Assembly (NCBI GenBank): GCA_963920575.1 | Contig: OY986971.1 | Coordinates: forward strand, 8,992,779 to 9,056,778 | Length of the DNA: 64,000 nucleotides | Source: Narthecium ossifragum | Taxonomy: Eukaryota; Streptophyta; Magnoliopsida; Dioscoreales; Nartheciaceae | Reading direction: 5' to 3' | Shown: positions 34,414-45,356 of the stretch, piece by piece | How positions within the stretch are numbered: position 1 is the first letter of the stretch | Layout: every line of letters starts with the position of its first letter | Program-made: the position numbers and the translations under genes | The notes under the pieces: model-generated | The model's database searches: none | What the model was told of the DNA's origin: nothing | What the model saw: only the letters and a program-made list of their open reading frames with translations

Positions 34414-34794
34414 TCAAAAAACGACAACAGTAATAGTGGATATTTGTTTAGGGCTCACATCCAGATGTACACTACATGTGTCAATTGTTATTTGTTTACG
34501 GCTCACATCCAAATCCTTATCAGGACTGTAGCTTCTTGTTGCTGCAGCACTTGTCATTTTGTGTGCTTCAAATGATGCAGGTTCTTCAATAGCTCCAGAA
34601 CTTGTGTACATAACTTCTTCAACTTTCTTTAATTGAATTTCCTTTATCTTGTTTGGAGGAGATGCTTTATGTCTGTACACCAATTCCTGGATAATTTGTC
34701 TTACAACATAAAAGGAAGCACCAGTATGTCGCCGAGTATGGGAAGTTGTGGGGAACCTTCCTGCGTTTAAAGACCTGTACCTGATTTGGACCAC
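34414..34794 (-). pseudogene. At3g52170-like DNA-binding protein exon remnant
   Basis: The minus-strand frame begins VQIRYRSLNAGRFPTTSHT then GASFYVVRQIIQELVYRHK. This resembles the conserved segment of a plant protein family annotated as DNA-binding (At3g52170-like; 'NAGKFP ... VGGSYYVVRKIVQELEY'), recalled from general knowledge. The exon probably begins at an AG just before the Val codon near 34791. The frame ends at 34414 after a Ser/Thr-rich tail; no further exons are recognised downstream. It could be a truncated host gene or a captured exon. Confidence 0.5.
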
Positions 34795-35507
34795 ATAATC
34801 ATCATATAAGAAGACGAAAAAAAAATTGTTGAATCACATCATAATGACTAATATCTACAGTAAGGAATGAAGCAACAAACTTATAGCATGTACGGAAGTA
34901 TCTATGAACTCCCTGAGTGCACAAAAAGACCTACTTGATTATAACATCAAAGAACAGGGAAAAGTTTGCAACCAATTTCAAAGGTAGAAAATGATTTGTA
35001 TCTCAACAGCTGCCAAACAACAATTTTTTAAGGAATTGTTCAGCACTTAGCTAATTCTTGTATCTTGAGGAGTCTAATCCAGTGTTATTTGTGTTTTATT
35101 CCTCGGCAATCCATCCAGCTATTAGAGACCAAAATACCCACCAAGTTTATCAAAAGAAAAAAAGGACATTTTCCAAGCCAGCCACTGTAAGGAAACATAT
35201 TAGTATGAAAATTGTGTGCGAAAACCTTTGGACAGTGATTGGCATTTATTTTTCATACAGAGCATACAAAATTGACCTTCCATTTCCAATTCAGATTTAT
35301 CTGGCTAGCCCAGCTAGTACAGGATCTTGTATAAGAAAAAGGAAGACAGAAAACTAGATTTCCACCCATGAAGAACTATGGATGAATCAGACATGAAGTA
35401 TTAGTAATTCCTCTCATTGCGGACTACTAATGAGCCAAAAAGCTTGGTTGAAAAGGATATCCTAATTTTACATCTGAAAACTACCAATCAAGCTACTAAT
35501 CAACGCT

Positions 35508-35753
35508 CTAGGGTGGAGAGCGTTGCGATGGGGCGGCGCGATGGCGAAGAAGGGAGGACGGGGCGTGGCGGCACGATGGCAAAGAAGGGGGGACGGGGTG
35601 TGGCGCAATGGGAAGAAGGTCGAGGTCGAGTGTGGACGGGGCGAGGGAGGCCGGGGCGCCAGAGGCTGGTCGGCGGCGGTGCCGATGTCCAGGGCACGAG
35701 AGAGTCGCGATCGCGAATGGATAAAGGGAGGGGGGTGTTAAGTCCCGCTCCAT
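35508..35753 (-). CDS. Possible first exon of the At3g52170-like remnant
   Basis: A GC-rich minus-strand open frame from ATG 35753 (MERDLTPPSLYPFAIATLS...) continues as a Pro/Arg/Ser-rich text that would fit an organelle transit peptide. It lies about 700 bases upstream of the conserved exon at 34794, on the same strand, and a (TA)n TATA-like box follows at 35846-35860. The GC-rich tract contains an imperfect tandem duplication (GATGGCGAAGAAGGGAGGAC / GATGGCAAAGAAGGGGGGAC). The linkage to the downstream exon is inference. Confidence 0.3.
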   Translation of the reverse strand: MERDLTPPSLYPFAIATLSCPGHRHRRRPASGAPASLAPSTLDLDLLPIAPHPVPPSLPSCRHAPSSLLRHRAAPSQRSPP

Positions 35754-38021
35754 AGATCGTGACCGTCCGATAGGATCCGACGGTCCGGATGTTGGTTCTC
35801 TCTACAAGAGTTTGAGAACTAGTTCTCTTTGGAAAATTCGTCTATATATATATATACTAAACAGTTTGTTTCAGAGGTTTTATCACAGTTTGTTCTGTTT
35901 GAGAGGTTTTGTCACATCCGATCCCCAGACCCGCTTTGGGAACTGTGTATGAGATTTATTTATTAATTTTTTCACTAAGTCCTTTGTTTAACAGACGACC
36001 CTCCTGCTGCTATCCTCAAGGAAACCTCCGCATACATAGAGCTTCTAATACCATCTATAATATATTAACAAAGTAATATACAATTTAAACCTCTAACGCA
36101 TGGAGTAACACATGGGGGAAACTCTCCCTATCATCACGATAAACAACAAGCCATGGGTATAAAATGTCAGTATAAGAGTTTCTAGAAACAAGTAGTTATA
36201 CATTACACATGAACTATTATGGCAGAAGATATAACATATATATTTACACCTCTCTACACTCGACTCTCTGTACAACAGATCCAAGAGTACAGCATCGAAC
36301 AAGAAGTGACCGGGTGTAGGTAACAAGTAAGCTTGTTCATGTCTTGGGACTCAGCTACCTCTGGGTCCTCTAACTTTGGTCTCGATAAAGGAAATGATCT
36401 ACGCTGCAAATCGTCGGCTAATCCATCGGTAGTGTTCTACCGATGGATTAGCTGACTCAATTGGTAGACATCTACTGATTAGATGATTCATATATTCAGC
36501 TGATAGCTACTGATTCAGTCACCCAATTCACTACCGATGAATTAGGCCCCCCAATCGGTAGACATCTACTGATTGAGGAGCATGTACGATGTACATGCCT
36601 TTGTGCATGTACCCCAATCGCGATGCCTTTGTGTTCTACCGATGAATTAGGCCCCCCAATCGGTAGACATCTACTGATTGAGGAGCATGTACGATGTATA
36701 TGCCTTTGTGCATGTACCCCAATCGCGACCCATCGATAAATTATAACGAACACCTGCATAACAGCAGCCCACTATTAGTGAGACAAAGCTCAGTAGAGAG
36801 AGCCACACCACAAGTCTTAAGGGCTCTAAACCTCTAGTCCAACATCCCCTTTTTCCATGCTAGTTGACCACTGCATGTCTTAGAACGTCTAACCCGATGT
36901 ACTGTACCAAGTGTGTGAAGCCTCCGGAGCGTATCACGGGCCCAACCCACTCTACTAAACTGCCATGAGTGCGGGAAACCCCCGGAGTGTAACACCGCCG
37001 CAGCCCACTCACTGGCAAACAACCGTCCAGAACTGGGTGATAATCTCCTAAGCCGTAGCGTATCAACTCACTCAGTCCAACACCACAGACTTGTGTCTGA
37101 TCTGACAAACCCATTCAGGCACTAGACAAATACTGTTGTCTAGTCCTCACAGTCCAGCCTCAGCAGACTAACACCCTTTAGACCTCTAACTCAGGTCAAG
37201 ACTCGGCCCGAAACTCTAAGCAATCCGAAACACAAACGAGGTACACACCATTTACCCTAGCATGCGCATATAGAGATTAATGCAACAGGCACATGCTTTA
37301 CCCATTATACAATAAATACAAAAATTATCTAATTATCAAGATAATTTAGATGACATCAAGTAACTGTAGCATATAATTAAATACATCATTCCAATTAACG
37401 TAAAGATTAGGAAATTCATAATAATAATTTCCCCTGTATGGATAAAGAGCCGGAAAACCCTGGCAAAGCCTGGCTATCGTCAGTACAGAAATGGGACAGC
37501 AACCTGAAAAGCTCATATCTTGACCGTTCGTTTCTTAGCCAAAATCCACGAAACCAATAACAGATTAGCATGCCAAACAAACTGAACTTCTCTCCGTACT
37601 AAATCTGATCAAAACCATAAAATATTCTAATCAAAATCATTATGTTTCATAAGATAAATCTGTTTTTTACTCGAATAACAAGACATCAACCTCTCCAAAG
37701 CTTTCCGAGACATTCCTTGACCATTTTCTCTGAAATAAAAGCCGAAATCATGTAGAGCACGACCATATAAATCATCAATTACAAAGCTTCTAGAGAAAAC
37801 ATCATGAAAATGGATCAAAATCCATCCAAAAACAAGCTCTTTTCTGGCCAAAACAGAGCAGCTGCTATAAGCTTGAGTTCCGGCGAGATTTCTCCAGCAA
37901 AACCTCATAAAATCATCATAAAACCTTGGTGGGGATCTTTGAGGGATCCCGACGATCCTAGAGATGCACCGCCAGATAATGACAAGATATGTCGCAGTGG
38001 AAGATATAATAACCAAACCAC

Positions 38022-38653
38022 TGTTGGATTAAGGCTTATATAAAAGCCCAAAAACACTTATAAAGTAAGTGTGGACTAAGCCTAAAAGGGTTGAATCAAA
38101 TGGGCTAAGAGAAAGCCCATTATTTAATATTTAAATGGAGGAGCCCATGTGGTGTAGTAAAATGTTTAGTCCCACATCGGTTGTGGAGAAAACATTCCAC
38201 CAGTTTATATAGTGTTTGAAGCTTCTATGTTTTGAACACTTGGGTGGACTTGAGATAGGGACCCACACGAGCGCACCGCCGCCGCCGCCCGCAGGCCGTG
38301 CTCGTTCGCTTGCACACCACCACTTTGTAGAGGGTTTTCTTGGTTGAGAATACAAACCGACAAAGGCATGACGGGCGATCGGAGGGCGGATTCCTTCTGT
38401 TCGTGTAGAAGATCGTTGTACACTGGAGCTTTTTGCCTGAAGAACCAGAAGCTGTGGTGGTGGGCAAATGAAGCTTAAGGGCACAGTGTGATAAACTGGC
38501 CTCGATCCAGTTCTTTACCATACTCGGCGTCATCTACCTCCTACTTTCTTGTACCTGTTAAACGGTACGTTTGTTTTCGTTATTTTATTTAATCAGTGTA
38601 AAGAATTACTTGCTACCCTAGTAAAATCAAGTATCTTAGTAATATGTCCAACA
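38022..38653 (-). mobile_element. Solo LTR (copia-like) in the left LTR of the gag-only element
   Basis: 632 bp, TGTTGGATTAAGG...TATGTCCAACA, flanked by the perfect duplication ACCAC (38017-38021 and 38654-38658). It contains AGTCCCACATCGGTTG, a stretch common in plant copia LTRs, and TTTATATAGTG as a TATA-like box. The uninterrupted site is preserved in the partner LTR at 40815-40835. Orientation is uncertain; a TATA box on the plus strand would favour plus. Confidence 0.88.
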
Positions 38654-39114
38654 ACCACAAAGAAAGTAAAATAGAGATGAGGATTTACGAGGAAAACCTA
38701 CCAGCAACAACTGGAAGGAAAAAACCACGGGCGGCGGAGGAAATCTTCACTATGAGCGAGAGATTACAAAGCCCTAACTCTAGCAGAGACAAGCAGAGTC
38801 TTTCTCTAGAGTTGCCTACACTTTCACACCTCTCACAATGGCCACAGGGATTACAGAGGTTTGATAGAGAGGATGAACGTCCCTCTAGGATCTCAAGAAG
38901 TATCTCTCTCTCAACTTCTCAAGAAGTATCTCTCTCTCAACTTCTTGGACTCTCACCAAACCCTAACTCTCATAACCCTTTCCAAAGCATACAAAGGAAA
39001 ACCCTAGAAGCACAAGAAGCACCCAAAGAAGACCTAGAAAACCCCTATTTATAGGCCCCAAATAGTTTAGGATCGGATTAAATCTAAACCGTCCAATTTT
39101 TCCGTCTACAGTGT

Positions 39115-39340
39115 CTTGGATCGATCTAGAGCAGGCTTGGATCGATCTACTTCGAAAGCCTTGAAAACACGCCTATGGAAACAGGGTATGGATCGATCTA
39201 CTGTAGGTTTGGATTGATCCAATATGTAGAGCTGCAATCACGTCTCTAGAACAACCTTCCGGATCGATCCGAACAAGTCTGGATCGATCCAGCTTCATGT
39301 TGGATCAATCCACTGTGGTCTTGGATCGATCCAAGATTGA
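39115..39340. repeat. GATCGATC cluster in the left copia LTR
   Basis: About ten GGATCGATC(C/T) motifs with spacing of 15-40 bases, in the same relative place as the larger cluster at 43630-43990 in the partner LTR. Confidence 0.85.
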
Positions 39341-39849
39341 AGCAGACGCAAAAACGCCAAGAATTTCATCTTGGAGAACTCTCCACATCGCACCATGATT
39401 TTCTCCGTTTCAACGCGTCGCCACCGACTCTCATGTGGAGGAAAAAACCCAACAACTCCCCCTTCCGACACATGAGGATATACCTTTGAACTAGGATACT
39501 CCATCAAGCTCAGAAAACTCTATCAAACTCCGATGCGCCATCAAATTCGGATTACGCCACCGTCATCCCACCTCCAGTGCTTCCAGCTGGCCGCTATTAT
39601 GTCGTCGTCGTAGTTGGATAACACCATCAACCTCAGATCTATCGTCGAACTCCGGATCTCCCATCGGATTCAGATCACTATCATCGAGAACTATCCACCA
39701 AACTTGGATGTTGCCTTCAGGTCTTGATCTTCTCGGTTGCTTTCTTGCCTTCAAGTCACAGTACATCCCGGGCTTGTGACTCAGATATCCTCGGTTGCTT
39801 CGATCGACCGGATACACCTCCTCATGCTCCTGCCATGGATGCTCCCCCA

Positions 39850-40640
39850 TCACATGACCTCTGTGTCTAATGTGACGTTCGTGGTGCCCTTGTCTTCACC
39901 ATTACCAACTTTGTCGTCTCTGACGTCCTGCTTGTACTTCCTGCACTGCTTCTTGATATGGCCTACTTTGACACAGTAGTAGCAGGTGACGTTTTTCCTT
40001 CTCCCTTGGTACACTGCCATTACAAACTCTGTATCTATCTGCCTTGCTCCAGCGGCCTTCCGTCTGGTCTTTTCGTTCAGCAAACAGCCTATAACTTTGC
40101 TCAGGGAATTTGCTCCGTCATGCGCTGAGTTGCTGAGCGAGACTACCAGACTCTCCCAAGAATCTGGCAAAGAACTAAGCCGGAGAGATGCCTTCAGGTC
40201 GTCATCCAACACCATCTTCATGGTAGCAAGTTGATTGACTATGCTCTGGAACTCATTCAGGTGCTCGACTATCGACCCTCCATCCTGGTACTTCAGATTC
40301 ACGAGCCGTCGGATAAAGAAAGTTCTATTTCCAATAGACTTCCTCTCGTAAAGCTCGTGAAGCTTCTCCCAAAGATCTTTGGTTGTCGTCGTCGATGACA
40401 CGTGGTGGTAGCACAGTCTTCCAAACACTATCGGATAGTTGTCAAAGCCTTCCTGTCAAGCTTGTTCCATTCTCCTTCCTCCATCTCTTTAGGCTTCTTT
40501 TCTATTCCATGTAAAGGCTCGTAGAGATCCCTGCAGAATAAAAGATCCTCCATCTTTGTCTTGCATAGGTTCCAATTGTTCGTGTTCACTAGAATCATCT
40601 GTCCAACGTTGACGTCCATCTTGCTTCTGTCAGAATCCAA
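39850..40640 (-). pseudogene. gag: Copia gag (UBN2) with zinc knuckle, one frame break
   Basis: This is the capsid/nucleocapsid protein of the gag-only element. Two minus-strand frames abut: 40640-40428 (NTNNWNLCKTKMEDLLF ... WNKLDRKALTTIR) and 40428-39850 (FGRLCYHHVSSTTTTKDLW ... NRTFFIRRLVNLKY ... MKMVLDDDLKASLRLSSLP). The CCHC zinc knuckle CYYCVKVGHIKKQCRKYK lies near 39968-39916. A single-base shift at about 40430 separates the frames; otherwise the protein is open, about 260 residues, a normal length for copia gag. A further frame (39853-39563) after gag has no recognised domain. Confidence 0.85.
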
Positions 40641-40715
40641 CCCAGATGCTTCAGATCTTGATCAGGGACTTAGAATCCTGATCAGAGATTCGAATCCCCC
40701 TAATCTCGGAACCTG

Positions 40716-40727
40716 GCTCTGGTACCA
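40716..40727 (-). other. Primer-binding site of the gag-only element
   Basis: The minus strand reads TGGTACCAGAGC, one base from the tRNA-iMet complement TGGTATCAGAGC. It lies two bases from the LTR end at 40730. Confidence 0.85.
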
Positions 40728-41095
40728 CTTGTTGGGGATCTCTTAGGGGTTCCGACGATGTCGGATATGCGCAAGATAATGACGGGATATGTCACAGCGA
40801 AAGAGATAACAACGAAACCACAAAGAAAGTAAAATAGAGATGAGGATTTACATGGAAATCCTACTAGCAACAATTGGAAGGAAAAAATGAGAGATTACAA
40901 AGCCCTAACTCTAGCGGAAACAAGGAGAGTCTCACTCTAGAGTTGCCTACACTCTCACACCTCTCACAATGGCCACAGGGATTACAGAGGTTTGCTAAAG
41001 AGGATGAACATCCCTCTAGGATCTCAAGAAGTATCTCTCTCTCTCAACTTCTTGGACTCTCACCAAACCGTAACTCTCATAACCCTCCCTAGAGC

Positions 41096-41305
41096 TGTAA
41101 GGGCCTAGGTATAAAATTTTCCGGGCTTTTATGTAAATTGGAGGGCTTATGGCGTAATTTCTCGTTTTGCGGGGGGTTTTGTGCAAAAACCACCCCCCTT
41201 TCTAGAAGAATTCAGTGTCTCCTTCTCCTTTCTTTTCTTCGTCGGCTGCCATCTCGAGAGAGAGAGAGGGAGTGAGATCGAGAGAGAGGGAGATCAGGAG
41301 AGATC

Positions 41306-41346
<41 letters not shown>

Positions 41347-43496
41347 CGCCGGGGAAGAAAGGAGGGAATGGGCGGAGGAAGAGGCTCTGCCGGCGCCGGA
41401 GAAGAAAGAAGGGAGGAAGAATCGGGAGGAGCGGTGGAGCTCGCCGGGGGCGAAGATCCAGTGGATCTCCGCCGGATTCCTTCCAATCTCGACTAAGGTA
41501 AGCTTCTAGCCTTTTCCCCTTCGTTTTCCTTGTTTTTCCGTTGGTTTTCCGTTGGGTTTTTGGGGAGAAGATGGGTTCCGGTGATGGGTCGCCGGAGAAG
41601 GTGTTGTGGACGGCGTTGGGGACCTCCCTCGGCGACTGCAGCGCCGAGGAAGGACCCCCGTGGTCCGGGGCATCTTTCTCCGAGCCCTGTCCGGTTTTCC
41701 CCATGGCAGGGGATCCTTGATCCTCCTCCCTGCCATGGTTTCCGGCGAAGGTCCGGCCGGCTTTTCTTTAGCCGTGGCCGTTGGTCTCCCTTGGGGACTT
41801 GGAGCTTGGGGCAGCAAGCAAGCTCCGGCCTTCGCCGTAGCGGCTGTTCGACTGTGAGGCAGCGGGTTTGTGGGCCTCTCAGCGGAGCTCCGGCAAAGCT
41901 CCGGCGACCCTTGGCGGAAGGGTGTGCGTCAACTGGGTGGGTCGTCGCAGATGCATCGTTGACGCGACAGATTCCGTCGCAGACGCGGCGGTGTCCGTCG
42001 CAAACGCAGCAGATTCCGTTGCAGACGTGTCGCTGATCCTTCGCGGACGCGTCGCGAGCGAGGCAAGTTGTAGCCACGGCGCGGCCGGGCGGCTGGTCCA
42101 CCGTGGGCGGCGTCGTCGCGCACTCCGGTGTGCGGAGCGCCGACGTCCGATTTGGGTCTTTGACGGGTCTTTTCAATCGGGTTTCCGAGCTCTATCTAAT
42201 TTTAGTAGATTTAACCGCGTTTGGAGCCCTACCTGACCGTTTTCCTTATCCTTGTGCTTTAGTTGATCTTTTGAGAGGTGGTCGAGTGACGGAGCATGAC
42301 GTGGACCCCCGGACTTGGAGAACGCGTGTTGACTGTCCTTTTAAGCTAGGAGTTACCTCCTAGGATTGTTGTGCTTGTATGTTATATAACTGTGGTGATG
42401 CTTGATATATGTTTGTATGTATTTATTTAATATTGTGTGCATATACGATGCTATGTTATGCTATGATGTTTCCTTGTATTGTATGAATATGTGATGATTG
42501 TTATTGGCTTTATTGCTATGTTCTTTGTTTGTGCATACATGATAGGATTGGGGTTATGATTGGGTCTAGTCAGGTCGTGTAGCTAGACTAGTCAGAGTCT
42601 AGGGACTATGTTGAGGATCTGACTTGAGAATTTGATCTGGTTGAGGATCTGACTTGAGGATTTGATCTGGTTGAGGATCTGAATTGAGGATTTGATCTGA
42701 TTGAGGATATGACTTGAGGTTGTGTTGCCTATACTAGTACACTGAGGCCTGTATAGAGTCTATAGGGGTCTAGGCGAGCGTTGACGGCCGGAAGCGGCGA
42801 CTGTGCGTGTAAGACTTACCCAGACTAGCCAGACCATACTAGGATCAGTAAACTAGTATAGGATGTTGTACCTATACTAGTATACTGGGGCTGGGTATAG
42901 AGTCTATAGGGGTATGGGCTAGCGTTGACGGCCGGACGCGGTGCTGTGCATGTAAGACTTACCCATATTAGCCAGACCATACTTGGGCAGTATACTAGGA
43001 TAGGTGGGTATACACCAATGTCTTAGTTGGTGACTCCTACTGGGCTTTAGAGCTCATTCTTGTTAGGTTTTGGTTTTTGTGCAGGAGGACCTATGGGTAG
43101 GCCAGAGACCAGTGCAGTCCATGGAGGTCCTGTGCAAGGATAAGGAGTCATTTTTTGTATTTTGTTCATCTCTTATATATGATAAAGCCTGTATATGTTG
43201 GAAATGGAAAAGGGGTTGTCATATCCTGTATTTTGATGTTTACAAATCCTATGTACATGAAATCTGATAAATTGAATACAGGTACATGTATATTATTTGA
43301 ATTGATGTGGGCATATGTGCCTTAGATGTGGTGAATGATTGTAAAGAGAAATAGTGTTATTAAATGTTGTAAATTATGTATTATTAGCGATTGACTGGTT
43401 GTAATAGTGATCTCACGTGCCCGTGCTCAAGGGTCATGCCAAAATTTTTAGTGATTATTTGGAATATTTTATTTTAAATTGGGGCGGGGCGTGACA
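41096..43496 (+). mobile_element. Solo family-B LTR in the right LTR of the gag-only element
   Basis: 2401 bp, TGTAAGGGCC...GGGGCGTGACA, with perfect duplication AGAGC (41091-41095 and 43497-43501). The partner LTR keeps the empty site as CCTTTCCAAAGCATACAAAG (38978-38997), which confirms both boundaries. It contains a GA-rich tract (41256-41345), GC-rich DNA (41390-42130), a ~30-base GAGGATCTGACTTGAGGATT array (42612-42715) and two 142-base subunits (from 42757 and 42899). Open frames in the GC-rich part have no domain. Confidence 0.93.
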
Positions 43497-43629
43497 AGAG
43501 CATACAAAGGAAAACCCTAGAAGCACAAGAAGCACCCCAAGAAGACCTAGAAAACCCCTATTTATAGGCCCCAAATAGTTTAGGATCAGATTAGATCTAA
43601 ACCGTCCAATTTTCCCATCTACAGTGTTT

Positions 43630-43990
43630 TGGATCGATCTAGAGCATGCTTGGATCGATCCACTTCGAAAGCCTTGAAATCACACATCTGGAAACAGGGT
43701 ATGGATCGATCCACTATAGGTTTGGATCGATCCACTGTAGTTTTGGATCGATCCACTGTAGTTTTGAATCGATCCACTGTAGTTTTGGATCGATCCACTG
43801 TAGTTTTAGATCGATCCACTGTAGTTTTGGATCGATCCAATATGTAGAGCTACAATCACGTCTCTGGAACGACCTTCCGGATCGATCCGAACAAGTCGGG
43901 ATCGATCCGAACAAGTCGGGATCGATCCGAACAAGTCGGGATCGATCTAGCTTTATGTTGGATCGATACACTGTGGTCTTGGATCGATCT
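43630..43990. repeat. GATCGATCCACTGTAGTTTT tandem array
   Basis: A 21-22-base unit of the form GGATCGATCCACTGTAGTTT is repeated about six times in tandem (43700-43835), then three copies of a unit with CGGGATCGATCCGAACAAGT (43880-43940). It is an expansion relative to the partner LTR at 39115-39340. Repetition produces frames reading VDRSKTT... on both strands; these are not genes. Confidence 0.9.
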
Positions 43991-44664
43991 AAGATGCAAA
44001 CAGAGCCAAAAACGCCAAGAATTCGACATTGGAGAATTCTCCGCATCGCACCATGATTGTCTCCGCTTGCTCGCATCGCCGCGGACTCCCATGTGGAGGA
44101 AAAAACCCAACAAACCTCACCTACGTGCTGTTTATGAAGTACACTTCATGATAAACTAACAAAACCTGAAGATTTATGCTCAAATCATAAAGAAATTAAA
44201 GATCTTCTCCCTGCCTTATATGAAGAACACAGTGGTTCAGCCCAAGATTTTTCTTCCCATCTCCATCTCCTTGCTCCACGGCGTCGCTGGAGCTTAACTG
44301 GACCTCCCTACCTACTCACCACCGGCCAGCAGCACCGAAAAAGAAATCCTCCAGAGGATCAGAGCATGAAGGAAGAAAGAAGAAGAAACGAGAGGGAAAA
44401 CTATGACCTCTTCCCTCACATAACTGGACCTCCCTACCTACACACCTCTTCCTTCACACAATCCACCAAATACCAATTCGATTGAAGCCAAACCAAAAGA
44501 TAACGAAATAGAATACCATTCTTCCATTAAATCCAAAACGATTAATACTCCCTAATTAATCAGAAATGAATTCGATCAAATACAAAATAAATGATGTTGC
44601 CGACTCGACCGCGAGTGCACAAATTGGCATGAAGCAGCTGAAATGGCCAGGGCCCTACAGGTTT

Positions 44665-44890
44665 CACTTGAGTTTTGAAGTGGCTATTTTGTTCCGTCTA
44701 TAGAAAACTCAGGCAGAGCGATATGAGGTGCATGAAACCGAATACTCTGTTCTTTCAATTGAAGTTTCCATGCTTTCTTTAAATTACTTCTCTTTAGAAA
44801 AAAATTCTGATTTCAGAGTCAATCAAAAGTGGTCCTTGACTCAATCGGAGGGCAATACCTATAATAGTGAGCTTAAGTTTTATTTATTTA
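44665..44890. other. Unassigned AT-rich spacer
   Basis: Sequence between the family-C LTR and the left arm of the next Mutator element. No coding or repeat structure recognised. Confidence 0.4.
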
Positions 44891-45038
44891 TGATTTAATT
44901 ACGCTTTTGGTACCTGTAAAATTTTGGATATACCACTTTAGTACTTCTAGTTTTATAATTACATTTTTAGTGCCTATATTTATTGAAAATAACACATTTA
45001 ATACCTACCATTAGACGCCGTTCTCCAGACTTGACGGT

Positions 45039-45070
45039 AAACCGCTCACGTGATATCACGTGAGCGGTTT
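45039..45070. promoter_or_regulatory. Perfect 32-bp palindrome with two G-boxes
   Basis: AAACCGCTCACGTGAT followed directly by its exact reverse complement. It holds two CACGTG G-boxes, which plant bZIP and bHLH factors bind. It lies about 290 bases before the GRF start codon, in the left terminal arm. A related imperfect palindrome with a CACGTG occurs in the right arm (51461-51490). Confidence 0.8.
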
Positions 45071-45356
45071 TGACCCCTTTCCTACGTCATGAAAGCATTT
45101 TTTATCCCATTCCCTCCTCTACTTAACTGCCACATTTGGGGGCTATGGTTTGAAATATCGGAGCTGCTGGCCACCACCAAATCCAACGATCTCTCATCGG
45201 ATCTCGCCGGATTTTCACCGCCAATCAAGAAGGCCATTATCCAGGTACAGATTAGAACCTCAATTGTGGATTGTTGCCCTTGATAGAGTTTGATCTACTT
45301 CTTAGGGTTGGGTCCTTTGGGTCTTGCAGTTGTCTACGAGCATTAGCTGGAGATTG

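Larger units (their letters stand above)
37927..44112 (-). mobile_element. Gag-only Ty1-copia element (TR-GAG type)
   Basis: Two LTRs bound the element: left 37927-39454 (3' LTR on the minus strand) and right 40730-44112 (5' LTR). Each contains a nested solo LTR; without these they are about 0.89 and 0.98 kb. The duplication AACCT is perfect (37922-37926 and 44113-44117). The internal region is only 1275 bases: primer site, gag, and a purine-rich tract (minus strand GGAAGGGGGAGT) next to the 3' LTR. There is no protease, integrase or reverse transcriptase. The right LTR is longer because of extra copies of a GATCGATCCACTGTAGTTTT unit (43690-43830). Confidence 0.88.
35910..44659 (-). mobile_element. 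Solo family-C LTR holding a nested copia element
   Basis: The outer unit starts TGTCACATCCGATCCCC at 35910 and ends GGGCCCTACA at 44659 with the perfect duplication GGTTT (35905-35909 and 44660-44664). Without the nested element and its duplication it is about 2.56 kb. Its ends, TGTAGGGCC...TGTGACA on the minus strand, resemble families A and B, so the three may be related. It includes a ~110-base tandem duplication at about 36530-36725 around CAATCGGTAGACATCTACTG. No coding region of its own is seen. Confidence 0.85.

Noticed and set aside
39115..39340. CRISPR-like array from regularly spaced GATCGATC repeats
   Set aside because: The genome is a plant; the repeats are short palindromes with irregular spacing inside an LTR.
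41493..42236. 227-codon minus frame and other frames in GC-rich DNA
   Set aside because: They lie wholly in a family-B solo LTR; the copy at 46910-49220 has no conserved equivalent and the text has no domain.
43619..44076. VDRSKTT-repeat frames as a repeat protein
   Set aside because: Direct translation of the GATCGATCCACTGTAGTTTT tandem array; open in several frames by repetition only.
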